Shown: one piece after another, positions 1 to 9,240 of the stretch | How positions within the stretch are numbered: position 1 is the stretch's first letter | How the letters are laid out: every line of letters begins with the position of its first letter | Assembly: GCA_038227045.1 (NCBI GenBank) | Contig: JBBRQD010000006.1 | Coordinates: 42,470-106,469, forward strand | From: JANXLS01 sp038227045 | GTDB lineage: Bacteria; Planctomycetota; SZUA-567; H5-PLA8 | DNA: 64,000 nucleotides | Direction of reading: 5' to 3' | The notes under the pieces: model-generated | What the model was told of the DNA's origin: nothing | What the model saw: only the letters and a program-made list of their open reading frames with translations | Database searches by the model: none | Position numbers and translations under genes: made by a program

Positions 1-137
1 CAGAGGAGAACAAAGCAGATTGCATCGTGATTGCCACGCACGGTCATACGGGACTGGCTCATTTCATTTTTGGATCGGTGGCTGAAAAAGTAGTTCGAAC
101 AAGCCCCTGCCCGGTGTTGACGGTAAGGCCGAAGTAG
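1..137 (+). CDS. Universal stress protein (UspA family), C-terminal end
   Basis: Only the last 44 or so codons are in the window; the frame is open from base 3 and stops at TAG 135-137. The translation carries the C-terminal nucleotide-binding signature of UspA proteins, GHTGLAHFIFGS followed by AEKVVRTSPCPVLTVRP, matching the family pattern G-x2-G-x9-G(S/T). Members bind ATP or AMP and accumulate under stress. The gene starts outside the window, so its full domain number (one or two Usp domains) cannot be told. Confidence 0.88.
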   Translation, partial: EENKADCIVIATHGHTGLAHFIFGSVAEKVVRTSPCPVLTVRPK

Positions 138-182
138 AAAGGATGAAGGATGAATGGAAATGCATTCGTTCATCCTTCATTA
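138..182. repeat. GAAGGATGAA-type dispersed palindrome, copy 1
   Basis: Directly after the stress-protein stop codon lies an inverted repeat: GATGAAGGATGAATG on the left and CATTCGTTCATCCTTCAT on the right, with a six-base loop. It ends inside the stop region of the convergent SRPBCC gene. Related elements, always made of GGATGAA units facing ATTCATCC units, occur near 24.2, 25.3 and 41.4 kb. Between convergent genes this copy could also serve as a two-way transcription stop, though it lacks a clear T-run. Confidence 0.6.
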
Positions 183-713
183 TTTCGTCTCCACCTTCGC
201 CTTCAAATTCGCCAGCCCCTTTTCAAAATCCGGGCCCATGAACTTGTCCATGAACAAACCAAAGTAACGGCCGATGGGATTCAGGCCCAGCTTGCCTTCG
301 TTGGTCCACGTCACCTTCACGGAATCGCCGGCTGGTTCGAGCCGAATTTCGCCGTTCGAGAAATATTTCCCGTGCTCGAAATCCAAATCGTAAGCGATTC
401 CTTTTTCGGGATCGGCGCTTACGATTTTGATCGTGCCTTCGCCGGAGTCCTTGCCTTTCCAGGAATACGACGCGCCGGTCCCGGAGGTGATCGCGGCGAA
501 ATCCTGTGTCATATCGGGATAGCGCGCCTTGTTCCACGCGGACCAATCGTTCCACATTTTCAAGTCGTTGATGTATGGAAAAACGTCAGCCGCTTTGCCT
601 TTGATCGCGAGGCTGCGTTCGACGTGGTAGGTGCCGGGCAGGAATAATCCTGCAATCAGAAACACCACCACAAGCGCGACAAATCCCAGCAGAATAAATT
701 TCAGAATTTTCAC
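180..713 (-). CDS. Membrane-anchored SRPBCC (polyketide cyclase/START-like) protein
   Basis: A 177-residue protein with one N-terminal hydrophobic segment (about residues 5-27, ending LFLPGTYHVERS) followed by a domain that looks like the SRPBCC helix-grip fold: VERSLAIKGKAADVFPYINDL, then NDWSAWN, with alternating strands and a C-terminal helix EKGLANLKAKVE. Such proteins bind hydrophobic ligands; the ligand here is unknown. The start is GTG, preceded by GGGGAT. The gene lies 55 bases downstream of the sugar-isomerase-like gene on the same strand and may be cotranscribed with it. Confidence 0.75.
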   Translation of the reverse strand: MKILKFILLGFVALVVVFLIAGLFLPGTYHVERSLAIKGKAADVFPYINDLKMWNDWSAWNKARYPDMTQDFAAITSGTGASYSWKGKDSGEGTIKIVSADPEKGIAYDLDFEHGKYFSNGEIRLEPAGDSVKVTWTNEGKLGLNPIGRYFGLFMDKFMGPDFEKGLANLKAKVETK

Positions 714-768
714 GGCGGAGATCCCCAGAAGAAACGGTACTGTTCAGCCGCCGCTCTGATTTCCGATT

Positions 769-1596
769 TTACAGCACCAAATCCAGCGTTTGTGCCGCGT
801 ACGCGTGGCTGGCCGTGGCGAGTTGCAGAAGCGATTTCGCACCCTTCTCGAGTTCTACCGTGGCCCAGCCGGAGAATTCGACCGCCAGCAGCGTGTCGAC
901 GAATTCCTCCAGATCGATCACGCCTTTGCCGAGTTCCACGGTCTGGAAGTTGGGGCCGGTGTCGCCCTTCTTTTTCTTTTTGGGCAGCGGCTTGATGTCT
1001 CGCAAGTGCACCACTCCGATGCGCTTTTTGTTTTCCTTGATAAACTTCGCGACCGGCAGCCCGGCCTGATTCAGGAACGACGTATCCACGCACAGTTTCA
1101 TCGCGGCGGGATCGGAGAATTCGAGGAATTTTTCGAGGCGCTTGAGATCGTTGACGTGGCTGCTGGGATCGGCGTGAAGACATGGCACGATCCCCATTTC
1201 CTGCGTGCGGCGCGCGATTTCCCCGTATGCCGTGGCGACGGGCATCAGGTCGTCGTCGTCTTCGAGCGGATTGTCGGGATTGGGGCGCGGCGCCATCAGC
1301 GTGAGAAATTTGGCGTCGGCGCTTTTCAAAAAGCGGACGATGTTCAAACTGCGTTCGACTTCTTCTTCGAGGCTGGAACCCGGCCACATGGCGCCGCCCG
1401 CCGTGATGCCGATCAAATGCATGTGGTGCTGGCTGAGAATTTCGTTGAATACTTCCACCCGGTCTTCGAACTGCTCGACCACGCCCGTGGTCGTTTCAAT
1501 GCATTTGAATCCAGCCCGTTCGATATCCGCCAACGCGTTGATAAAGCCGTCGTCACCCCATGCCGCAGTGTGGCAAGCCATTTCGATGTCAGCCAT
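769..1596 (-). CDS. Sugar phosphate isomerase/epimerase-like TIM-barrel protein
   Basis: 275 residues. The sequence resembles the xylose isomerase-like/AP endonuclease family 2 barrel (IolE, hydroxypyruvate isomerase and relatives): MACHTAAWG near the start, ADIERAGFKCIETT in the first helix, and metal-site segments PCLHADPSSHV, KLCVDTSFLNQAG and VVHLRDIKP, which place His, Asp and Glu near the barrel mouth; the final TVELEKG holds the usual C-terminal Glu. A basic loop (PKKKKKGD) around residue 207 is unusual but typical of nothing known. Substrate cannot be named. ATG start; next gene downstream is the SRPBCC protein. Confidence 0.8.
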   Translation of the reverse strand: MADIEMACHTAAWGDDGFINALADIERAGFKCIETTTGVVEQFEDRVEVFNEILSQHHMHLIGITAGGAMWPGSSLEEEVERSLNIVRFLKSADAKFLTLMAPRPNPDNPLEDDDDLMPVATAYGEIARRTQEMGIVPCLHADPSSHVNDLKRLEKFLEFSDPAAMKLCVDTSFLNQAGLPVAKFIKENKKRIGVVHLRDIKPLPKKKKKGDTGPNFQTVELGKGVIDLEEFVDTLLAVEFSGWATVELEKGAKSLLQLATASHAYAAQTLDLVL

Positions 1597-1788
1597 TAAT
1601 TTTCAAATCCCAAGTTGAAGTGGACAAAGACAGCACACTGTATCATAGATGGTTGGCGATTCAAGTCGTTGCGCCCATGCATGCGCTGCGAGGAGATTTT
1701 AAAAATGCAGGATGAACACGCCCGGCGCCGCGATCCCTTCGTGTGGCACCGAGTCGCAGGCCGTCGTGTCCGGATCTTCGGAGACACC

Positions 1789-3276
1789 TCAGTTGAATTT
1801 GAAATTCCGTTTCAGAGCGTCCTTCACCCAAGTCTTGTAAACTTCTTCCATTTTTTCTTCTGGAAATTTGAACACAGTCTCCAGCGCTTCTTTTTCGGGT
1901 TTTCCGCTCTTGATCAAATGGATGAACTGCGGCAGGCGTTGATTGTCGAAGTTGCGATACAGGAATTCAAGCCTGGTGTACGCGCAACTGTAACCCACTC
2001 CGTCCATCCCGGAGCGCGGGCGGTCCGCCATCTCTTCCCACGTGGGCGGGGTGCCTTTATTGCGTGAAATTTCATCGCGCAGATTGGCCATGCGATCCCG
2101 CTTGCCGGGATATTTTTCGCTTTCGTACCAAAATTCGATGAACTGGGCCATGCCCTCGTGCAGCCAGCGGCTGAGTTCGACGTCTTCACCGGAGAGTTGA
2201 AGGAATGCGTGCGTGCCCTCGTGAAAGAGCGTTCCGTGCGCCTCTTCGTCCATGCGCGCGGGACTGGTTTTCAGCCGCTCGGACATGAATGGAATGCAGA
2301 TATGCACTTCGCGCCCCTGCGACGCGAAGTAACCGCCCGAATAGGCCGCGCCGGGCGAATGGTCGATTTCAGCAGCGAACTTCTGAAATTGTTTGAACGT
2401 GTCGAAATAGTAGATCGGCATCTTGTTGTTCCAAAGCTTCTCGCCTTCTTTGTGATTGAGCACGCGGCAGAGCAGATCGTACAGCGTTTCGTTCCATTGC
2501 TGCGCGATCATCTTGTGCTTGTCTTCCGCGATATTGGCGAAGCAAAAGAAATGTTTGGTTTCAATCAAGCGCCACTTTCCGCCCAATTTGGCATTCAATT
2601 CCTCGAGCCGTTTGTCGAGAAATTCTTTCATTTGCGCTTCGGTTCGCGCCGCCACTTCGCGGCGCATGAACTTCTTTCGAAAATCTTCGTCGGCTTTTTC
2701 CGAACTATCGCTTTCACTCATCGGCTTGGTGTCGCTCGGCTTGGGCGGGACAGGCTTTGATTTGTCAGTCTTGTCAGCCACGGCCACGGTCACCGGTTTA
2801 TCCTCGGTCTTTTTAGGTTCAGCGACCGTCTTGACCGGCGGCGGGGCGGAGGGGTCGGGAATCTTTTTCAAGAGTTCGTCGGCTTTATCTTTCAGACTTC
2901 CATCCAGGCGGGCGGCTTCGGCCAATTCGGTTTTGGCTTCGGCGTATAATTCTTTCTTCGCGAAATAAGTTCCCATCGCAAAACGCAGCGCCGCGTTCTT
3001 GGGTTCCATTGCGAGTTTGTAACATTCGCTGACTTCCTGCGGCGTGATCAGTCCAAACGGCAGCGCCTGTTCCTTTTCGCCTTCCGGCTTGACAAGCACT
3101 TCCGACTTGGTGATTTTGAGAATCTCGCAGCGCAGAAATTTGCCGCCCGGCAAGTGCAGCGTCACTTTCTCGGGTTCGGCCGACCACGCCGAAAAACTCC
3201 CCGATACGCAGACAATTGCCAACGCGAGCGCCACGCGCGAACACATAGGATTGCGATGAATGAAAACCGGATTCAT
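1789..3276 (-). CDS. Secreted metallopeptidase-like protein (HEGTH, DUF1570-type)
   Basis: About 495 residues from the ATG at 3276, chosen because GGAG lies nine bases upstream and it gives a clean signal peptide (MNPVFIHRNPMCSRVALALAIVCVSGS cut near SAWSAEP, written here only in part). Next come a small SH3-like segment (LHLPGGKFLRCEILKI), a TPR-like helix pair, and a Pro/Lys-rich linker. The C-terminal half has the gluzincin motif HEGTH followed by SRWLHEGMAQFIE, the zinc-ligand and Glu arrangement of peptidase MA-like and DUF1570 proteins common in Planctomycetota. Likely acts in the periplasm. Substrate unknown. An in-frame ORF extends 20 codons further upstream but has no better ribosome site. 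Confidence 0.75.
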   Translation of the reverse strand: MNPVFIHRNPMCSRVALALAIVCVSGSFSAWSAEPEKVTLHLPGGKFLRCEILKITKSEVLVKPEGEKEQALPFGLITPQEVSECYKLAMEPKNAALRFAMGTYFAKKELYAEAKTELAEAARLDGSLKDKADELLKKIPDPSAPPPVKTVAEPKKTEDKPVTVAVADKTDKSKPVPPKPSDTKPMSESDSSEKADEDFRKKFMRREVAARTEAQMKEFLDKRLEELNAKLGGKWRLIETKHFFCFANIAEDKHKMIAQQWNETLYDLLCRVLNHKEGEKLWNNKMPIYYFDTFKQFQKFAAEIDHSPGAAYSGGYFASQGREVHICIPFMSERLKTSPARMDEEAHGTLFHEGTHAFLQLSGEDVELSRWLHEGMAQFIEFWYESEKYPGKRDRMANLRDEISRNKGTPPTWEEMADRPRSGMDGVGYSCAYTRLEFLYRNFDNQRLPQFIHLIKSGKPEKEALETVFKFPEEKMEEVYKTWVKDALKRNFKFN

Positions 3277-3413
3277 GCGAGAAGACTCCAAGCCAAAAAT
3301 AGTTCGTGGAGAGAATTCAATAGCACAACGCATCAATGCCGCCGATTGAAACCGTTAACAGTGTACCTCTCTCCGTCTGCTTTTGACGCAAAATCTTGGT
3401 AAAAAGTTGCGCA

Positions 3414-3456
3414 TAAAAAAAAAAGCCCATTCCGCCGGCATACCGGGGGAATGGGC
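3414..3456 (-). terminator. Rho-independent terminator after the HhH gene
   Basis: On the minus strand a perfect nine-base stem (GCCCATTCC with GGAATGGGC, 14-base loop) is followed by a run of about ten T. It lies about 20 bases past the stop codon of the helix-hairpin-helix gene, where a factor-independent terminator is expected. Confidence 0.85.
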
Positions 3457-3476
3457 CTCGAACGGATAGGGTTTAA

Positions 3477-4232
3477 TTAGTCATTCTTGGACTTGTGCGC
3501 GCCGGACTTGATTGCATCTTCTTCGGTCATGAATTCGCCCTTTTTGGTCTTGCCGTACCACTGGTCGCCTTCAACGTGGTAGACCTTCGAATTGGTATTG
3601 ACCCAAACCATGCCTTTTTTCGGCGGAACTTTGGCTTCGGTCTCTTCTTTTTTATCATCCGTTTTGTCGCCCTTGGCGACCTTGGTATCTTCCTTCTTCT
3701 CAGTCTTGGAAACCTTGCCGAAGGTGATATGCGGTGCAATCTTTTCCGCGGTCTTTTCAGGAACCCCAGCTTTCACGAGATCGTCAATCGTCTTGTATGG
3801 GCGACCCTCAACGATCTTCTTGGCCGTTGCCGCGCCGACGCCGTCGAGCGTGTCTTCGAGTTCCTTAATGGTCGCGTTGTTGATGTCAATTTTTTCGGTC
3901 TTCGCAGCCTTTTCCCTCTCCACCTCAGTTTTGGAAACCTTGCCAAATGTGATATGGGGTGCAATCTTTTCCGCGGTCTTTTCAGGAACCCCGGCTTTCA
4001 CGAGATCATCAATCGTCTTATATGGGCGGCCGTCAACGATCTTCTTGGCCGTTACCGCGCCGACGCCGTCGAGAGTGTCTTCGAGTTCCCTAATGGTCGC
4101 GTTGTTGATGTCAATTTTTTCGGTCTTCGCAGGCTTTTCCTTCTCCACCGCGCGAACCGGTGACGTGCTCAATCCGGCCATAATGCCGAATGCGGCCAAT
4201 AAACTCAAAAACATCTTGCGGGAACTTTGCAT
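3477..4232 (-). CDS. Secreted protein with two near-identical ComEA-like HhH domains
   Basis: About 251 residues from the ATG at 4232, which has AGGAGA seven bases upstream and opens a signal peptide (MQSSRKMFLSLLAAFGIMAG). Two tandem copies of a ComEA-type helix-hairpin-helix unit follow: each begins KIDINNAT, contains LDGVGAVTAKKI or LDGVGAATAKKI, and ends HITFGKVSKTE. A Lys/Glu-rich linker leads to a C-terminal segment VWVNTNSKVYHVEGDQWYG with GEFMTEEDAIKSGAH, a small module also found alone in other bacteria. ComEA-like units bind double-stranded DNA without sequence preference, so an extracytoplasmic DNA-binding role is plausible, but no competence genes are nearby. Confidence 0.8.
   Translation of the reverse strand: MQSSRKMFLSLLAAFGIMAGLSTSPVRAVEKEKPAKTEKIDINNATIRELEDTLDGVGAVTAKKIVDGRPYKTIDDLVKAGVPEKTAEKIAPHITFGKVSKTEVEREKAAKTEKIDINNATIKELEDTLDGVGAATAKKIVEGRPYKTIDDLVKAGVPEKTAEKIAPHITFGKVSKTEKKEDTKVAKGDKTDDKKEETEAKVPPKKGMVWVNTNSKVYHVEGDQWYGKTKKGEFMTEEDAIKSGAHKSKND
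3699..4140. repeat. Internal tandem duplication in the HhH gene
   Basis: The stretches 3699-3915 and 3924-4140 are direct repeats offset by 225 bases (75 codons), keeping the frame. By eye they are nearly identical over about 217 bases, with differences mostly at third codon positions, so the duplication appears recent or kept uniform by recombination. Confidence 0.85.
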
Positions 4233-4394
4233 GTCTACTCTCCTGAAAAAATGATAAGTTTCTACCCGGGAAAACGCCCAAGCAGTGCAAATGACGATAA
4301 TGTTTCGCAATTATTCACAAAAACTATGAGACTTTTGAAACGCTAACGTATCTTTCGGCCGCGTCAAGATAAAAATTTCTGGAGAACGTGAACA

Positions 4395-4455
4395 TTGTAG
4401 TGCGGGCTTCCAGCCAGCAGTTTTAAGTTATGCAGGCTGCAAGCCTGCACCACAA
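4395..4455. repeat. TTGTGGTGC-type dispersed palindrome, copy 1
   Basis: Left arm TTGTAGTGCGGGCTTCCAGC, right arm GCAGGCTGCAAGCCTGCACC then ACAA, with about 15 bases between. It starts 160 bases upstream of the HhH gene and ends eight bases before the stop of the HEAT-repeat gene. The same element recurs near 19.1, 22.7 and 54.0 kb. Confidence 0.75.
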
Positions 4456-4462
4456 AGCTTAC

Positions 4463-7282
4463 TCAAAACGAATCGAGCGTTTCCGCTGCAATTTTGCGCA
4501 CCGCTGGATCCCGATCAAAGAGCAGGCGTTCGACGGCCGGCCGCACTTCGGCAGCAAGCGGCTTGAGTGCGCGCATCGCCGCATGGGCGCTGGCGGCGTC
4601 GCCGGTTCGCAACAGGCGCATCAGCGCCGGAGCCACTCCGGGGTGGCACGGTTGCATTGTGGCATAGCCACCCAGTCGCTCCGCACCCATGGTGCGTGTG
4701 GACGCCGAGTTGCCTGGCAGTGTGAATTCGAACAGGCGCGGCACGGTGAGGTTCGCGTCCGCTTTAAGGGCCGCAAGCACGCACAACGGCCAATAGCTTC
4801 GCGCGCTGCGATCAGTGGAGACGGTCGCGGTCAAAATCGGCACGGCAGGCTCGCCGATTTCGAGCAATGCGTCGTACGCCGCGCGGCACACGCTGTCGTC
4901 GCCATCGTAAAGCGCTGCCGCCAGCGCGCCGGCGCGTTCGGGGATCCCGGCATCCAGCGCCGGGCGCGACTGCCCCAGCGCCCACACCGCCCATTTGCGC
5001 CGCGACGCAAACAACTCGCCGCGAATGACGCCCGCTAGAAAGGGAATCGCTTCGGGATCCTTCTCCGGCCCGATCAAGCGCAACGCGTCGTACGCGGCGT
5101 GCGCTTCGGCTTCGTCGGCGCTTTGGGCCAGTTCCACGAGCGCCGGCAGAGCCTCGGCCGCCGCCGCGCCCAACAAACCCAGCGCTTTCGCCGAACGCAC
5201 GCGAATCTCCGGGGAACCGCTGCGGATGTACCCGGTCAGCGCCGGCACCGCCACGGCGGCATGCGGACGTAGCGCGCGCACCAGAGCTTTGGGGAATTCA
5301 GGATCGTCGGGCCAGGCATCTTCCGCGGCCGTTCTGGCCAGCGGAGCCGCCGCGTCCGTTGCGTTCGCGCCCAGATTCGCGAGCGTTTCAATCGCCGCCC
5401 GGCGGCTCTTGGGTTCCGATTCGAGCCATTTGATCAGCGTCGGAAGTGCTCCTGCCGCACCTGCGCCAAAATAACCCAGCGCCTGCGCTGCCGCGCGCCT
5501 GACGTGCGGATCGGGATCGTCCAGCGCTTTTGAAAGCGGATCGGCGTTCACCGCATTGGCACTATACAGGCGCAACGCCAAAGCCGCATCGGCGCGCCCG
5601 GCCGGTGACGCATTGGCCAGCGCTGCAAGCAATTGCACTTCGGTGAACCCATCAAATGGTGTTAAACACGCCGGGGCGGCGGCATTGCGCGAGACATTCA
5701 ACGCGGCGATCGCTGCAAGCCGTTGAAATGCCATGCTGGCGCTCTTGCCGGTTTTTTGATCAGGCTTCAATTCAGCGCTTCTTTCCGCAGATGCTTTTTG
5801 AAGTGCCTCCAACGTGCCGGCCGCGGCGGGACCGATGCGGTTCAAGGTTGCCAACGCAAACAGTCGCACGCCATCGTCCTTGTCCTGTAATCGTCCAGCG
5901 ATGTCCGCAAGGCAATCGCCGACGCCGACTGGCAGCGCGGGCTGGGTCTTCGAAGCGTCATCCCTCAGTTCTAAGAAGGTGCGATTTTCAGTATCGTCCG
6001 GATTTTCAGCATTTTCTAAAGTGGGTACGACAAAGCGCGCGAGTATTCTCAATGCGGCGAGCCGCGATGAGGAGTAGTCGGAATGGAGCGCCTTGCGCAG
6101 CGCGGGAAGCGCATCCTTGCCCACTCCATAAAGCAGATCGTCCGCCGTAATCCAACGGAATGGCGCGAACGGATCGGCCTTCGCGCCCAAACTGTCGGCG
6201 AGCAATTCAAGCACGGCAGGATCGCGCACGCTCAGGTTCGCCGCACCGAAGATCTGCGCCTCGCGAGCGCGCCGGTCGGTTTCCTTGCGCGCCGCCTGAA
6301 CCAGAGCGGGAAACGCGCGCCGCCCTGCGCGCTTCATGCTTCCAAGCGCATCTGCCGCTGCCGCACGGGTGAGCGGCGAACCCGCTGCCAGCGCGTGCAG
6401 CAGTGCATCGACGCCGGGATCCCCAATCGTGCGCAACGCCGCGTCTGCCTCTTTGGCGTCGCGAGAACTGAGCGCGGCCTTGGCCAGCGTCTCCAGTGCG
6501 GGAGGATAAGGGAACGCGCCGTTGTCGTTCACTGTATTGGCTTTAAGCTTTGAATTGGCCGGCTTGGCTCCCGCCGATTTGGGATCGGTCGGCTTGCCAT
6601 CAGCGGGCTTGCCTTCAGCTTCAGGAGGGACGGCAATGTCCGGCAACACCGGTCCGCTGGGCGCATTCGGCGAGACAGGTGCAAAAGGTGAAGCCGGCAT
6701 GGCCAGAACGATCAAGGCATCGAAGGCTTCCCGCCGCACCTCCACATTTCGATCCGATGCCGCGGCGACCACGGCTCTCCGCACGAAAGCCGAAGTTGGC
6801 GCGATTTGTATTAAGGCGCGGCACGCCACTGCCCGGCACGCGGGCGCTTCTATGACATTGTCAAGAACTGACATCAGCACCGATTCCGCGTCCCGTGCGT
6901 CAGCCCCCATCTTTCCCAGAGCGACTATCGCTAACCGGCCGATCGAGGGATCGTTGGATGTTTTTAAGATGACGAGTAGTGCCTGACTTGCCACAGACGC
7001 GCCGCTGGAAAGCGGACAGAGTTCCGTCACCGCTTCAAGCGCGATCTTAAGCCGTGTCGGATCGTCTTTCGTTTTAAGTGCCGCGATCCATTCCGGCGTC
7101 GTCTTGCCCTTATATAGTTCAAGCGGCGCAAAGGCGTCTGGAACAGGTGCGACCGGCCGTTCGGGATTAAGGGGCTCGGCGTCCCCTTCGCCCGCGCGGA
7201 CGGATGCAAGCGCGGCGGCGACTAGCAGCATAGACAGGAGAAAGGGGCGGAGCATAAAAGTATACACAGAGTCAAACCACAT
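4463..7282 (-). CDS. Long secreted HEAT-repeat protein
   Basis: 939 residues: signal peptide (MWFDSVYTFMLRPFLLSMLL, Ala-rich end near residue 30), then more than a dozen HEAT/PBS-lyase-type helical repeats such as GRLAIVALGKMGADA, DPHVRRAAAQALGYFG, EIRVRSAKALGLLG and DPAVRKIAAETLD at the very end. A Pro/Lys-rich stretch near residues 205-250 separates two repeat blocks. Such solenoids are protein-protein scaffolds. The start at 7282 is preferred over the ATG at 7255 because GAGGGGGTG lies four bases upstream. It is divergently arranged with the porin gene. No catalytic motif was seen. Confidence 0.8.
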   Translation of the reverse strand: MWFDSVYTFMLRPFLLSMLLVAAALASVRAGEGDAEPLNPERPVAPVPDAFAPLELYKGKTTPEWIAALKTKDDPTRLKIALEAVTELCPLSSGASVASQALLVILKTSNDPSIGRLAIVALGKMGADARDAESVLMSVLDNVIEAPACRAVACRALIQIAPTSAFVRRAVVAAASDRNVEVRREAFDALIVLAMPASPFAPVSPNAPSGPVLPDIAVPPEAEGKPADGKPTDPKSAGAKPANSKLKANTVNDNGAFPYPPALETLAKAALSSRDAKEADAALRTIGDPGVDALLHALAAGSPLTRAAAADALGSMKRAGRRAFPALVQAARKETDRRAREAQIFGAANLSVRDPAVLELLADSLGAKADPFAPFRWITADDLLYGVGKDALPALRKALHSDYSSSRLAALRILARFVVPTLENAENPDDTENRTFLELRDDASKTQPALPVGVGDCLADIAGRLQDKDDGVRLFALATLNRIGPAAAGTLEALQKASAERSAELKPDQKTGKSASMAFQRLAAIAALNVSRNAAAPACLTPFDGFTEVQLLAALANASPAGRADAALALRLYSANAVNADPLSKALDDPDPHVRRAAAQALGYFGAGAAGALPTLIKWLESEPKSRRAAIETLANLGANATDAAAPLARTAAEDAWPDDPEFPKALVRALRPHAAVAVPALTGYIRSGSPEIRVRSAKALGLLGAAAAEALPALVELAQSADEAEAHAAYDALRLIGPEKDPEAIPFLAGVIRGELFASRRKWAVWALGQSRPALDAGIPERAGALAAALYDGDDSVCRAAYDALLEIGEPAVPILTATVSTDRSARSYWPLCVLAALKADANLTVPRLFEFTLPGNSASTRTMGAERLGGYATMQPCHPGVAPALMRLLRTGDAASAHAAMRALKPLAAEVRPAVERLLFDRDPAVRKIAAETLDSF

Positions 7283-7406
7283 GCGTCACCCCCTCAACCT
7301 TGGCATCCAAACCTCGATGGCTGTTCGATAAAAATGTTTGAAAATAATTTTAAGCCTGAATTAGCAGGGAAAATCGCAGATTTCGGCTCCTTTTTTTGAA
7401 AACGGC

Positions 7407-7434
7407 TTGCAAATAGTTTGAAGGCTTCTAATAT
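7407..7434 (+). promoter_or_regulatory. Candidate sigma-70 promoter for the porin gene
   Basis: TTGCAA (7407-7412) and TAATAT (7429-7434) are spaced by 16 bases, close to the bacterial housekeeping consensus, about 125 bases upstream of the porin start. The rest of this 278-base divergent intergenic stretch holds no recognisable gene. The call rests on sequence match only. Confidence 0.45.
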
Positions 7435-7560
7435 CGACCGGACTAAGCCCTAAACTTTGTATTGTTTAAGAGCATTTTTAAAGCGAAGAGGAATTCCTCA
7501 CGGTACCGTCGGCGCGGCTTGCGGAGTGACTGTAGAGGGGCAGATTGAGGGGGGGTCGGG

Positions 7561-9141
7561 ATGATGCGAGCTAGGTTTGCTGGAATTCTCGCTGCGCTGT
7601 TGCTGGTTTCCAATTGCGCCGTACACGTGTTTGCCGGTTCTGCACAAGAAGAATTGCAGGAGTTGCGAGGCGAAGTGGCGAAGTTGCGCGAGCAGGTCAA
7701 TGCCAATCGCGCCGCTGCTAACGCGTCCGTGCAAAGCACCGTCGACACCATGATGGACAACAAGTACGGCCCCGACGCCGCTGTCACCACCCGCACCGGA
7801 AAACTCGAAATCGGCGGTTTGTTGCAGGTCTGGTATTACTACGTCCAAAACAATTCTCGTGGTTTGTTTGACGATCCGACCGGCACTGGAGTGGTCGACA
7901 CAAATACCGCGAGCGACAACGACAGCTTCCGTATTCGCCGCGCTGAATTGCGCTTTAAAATGGACATTCACGAGAATGTCAGCGCCTATGTGAAAATCGA
8001 TCCGGCCGCCGAAGCCGCAAGCTTCCCGCAGCTTGGTGTCGGCCCCAAGCGCCTGGCGAATGTCTCACCTGAGTTTTTGAACGCGAATGGTCCGCTTCCG
8101 GGCTCCAGCGCTGCCGTTGTCAGTGCCGTGCAAACGGGTTCCGGACAAATTCCGACGCTGTTGCAGGACGCCATGATTAACTTCCACGGCGTCATTCCGC
8201 ATCACGATTTCACGATCGGTCAGATGCTGACCACATTCAACGAAGAGAGCTTCCAGGACAACGGCATGTTGGATTTTGCCGAACGCTCGTACATCGGCAA
8301 CTTGAACAGCCGCGATTTGGGCAGCGTCCTTCACGGTTCCTGGTGGTGCCCGGGTGGCGGCGGTGTGTATCAGGGTGCTGGCGATTCCGGCCGGTTCCAG
8401 TATTGGCTGGGGCTGTACAACAGCGCTGGAAATCTGCACGGGACCGCTGGGCAGCAATTGAATCGCAGCGACGACAACGATCACAAAGATTTCATCGGAA
8501 CGATGCTGCTGCGCCCGATCTGGGACGACTGCTGGGGTAAATTGGAATTGGGCGTGTCGGTGCGTGGCGGTACTCACGGCGAAGACGGCAACGGCCATCC
8601 CGTAACGATTCCGACCAACGGATTGGATCGTCAGAGCACTTGGTCGATCGGTTACGACGGCTGGGCAAAATATTACGCTCCGGGCCCGCTAAAGGGGCTG
8701 TGGGTCAAGGGTGAAGCTCAGTGGCTTCACGATCGCAACGCGGGATCGACGATCATTGATCTGGCTGCAAATGATTTCCAAAACGGTGGCGATCAGGCTC
8801 ATCCCTACAGCACATTTGGCTATTGGGGAGCGATCGGTTACAAATTTTCCGACAGCCCGCTCTTCTGCGGCTGCCAAAATTCGATCTGGCGGAACTTCGA
8901 AGTGTTGGGACGCTACGAAAGCGCTCCGAACGTGACGATTTCCGATCCGGTCAATCCGCTTCAAACGAACGTGTATCAGACCAAGATTTACACGGGCGGC
9001 ATCAACTACTACATCAAGGGTGACCACGCGAAGATTCAGTTGAACTTCAACAAGTGCAACAATCCGCACGGTCCCCTCGGACAGCCTTTCCACAACGTCC
9101 GCAACGACAGCATGATTTTGAATTTCCAAGTGATGTGGTAA
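7561..9141 (+). CDS. OprP/OprO-type porin with N-terminal coiled coil
   Basis: 526 residues: signal peptide ending near HVFAGSA, a heptad-rich coiled coil (EELQELRGEVAKLREQ) of the kind that anchors or trimerises porins in deep-branching diderms, then a long beta-barrel rich in alternating aromatic residues (GGLLQVWYYYVQN, SFRIRRAELRFKMDI, YVKIDP) and ending in FQVMW, an aromatic C-terminus typical of outer-membrane barrels. The family (phosphate-selective porin O/P) forms anion channels; selectivity here is untested. A strong G-rich ribosome site precedes tandem ATG codons at 7561 and 7564. Its own terminator follows at 9171. Confidence 0.85.
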   Translation: MMRARFAGILAALLLVSNCAVHVFAGSAQEELQELRGEVAKLREQVNANRAAANASVQSTVDTMMDNKYGPDAAVTTRTGKLEIGGLLQVWYYYVQNNSRGLFDDPTGTGVVDTNTASDNDSFRIRRAELRFKMDIHENVSAYVKIDPAAEAASFPQLGVGPKRLANVSPEFLNANGPLPGSSAAVVSAVQTGSGQIPTLLQDAMINFHGVIPHHDFTIGQMLTTFNEESFQDNGMLDFAERSYIGNLNSRDLGSVLHGSWWCPGGGGVYQGAGDSGRFQYWLGLYNSAGNLHGTAGQQLNRSDDNDHKDFIGTMLLRPIWDDCWGKLELGVSVRGGTHGEDGNGHPVTIPTNGLDRQSTWSIGYDGWAKYYAPGPLKGLWVKGEAQWLHDRNAGSTIIDLAANDFQNGGDQAHPYSTFGYWGAIGYKFSDSPLFCGCQNSIWRNFEVLGRYESAPNVTISDPVNPLQTNVYQTKIYTGGINYYIKGDHAKIQLNFNKCNNPHGPLGQPFHNVRNDSMILNFQVMW

Positions 9142-9170
9142 GCAGTCAACTAAGAATTTGCAGCAATGAA

Positions 9171-9197
9171 ACCGGGCGCGGGTCGCCCGGTTTTTTT
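9171..9197 (+). terminator. Rho-independent terminator after the porin gene
   Basis: Perfect eight-base stem ACCGGGCG / CGCCCGGT with a five-base loop, followed by TTTTTTT, 30 bases after the porin stop codon. Confidence 0.92.
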
Positions 9198-9240
9198 ATA
9201 GCCAGATATTTTTAGCACGCCGGTATGCGGAAATTTATCG

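Noticed and set aside
1596..1787. 63-codon open frame between the sugar-isomerase-like and metallopeptidase-like genes
   Set aside because: No ribosome site, no domain and codon use unlike neighbours; the 192-base gap appears empty.
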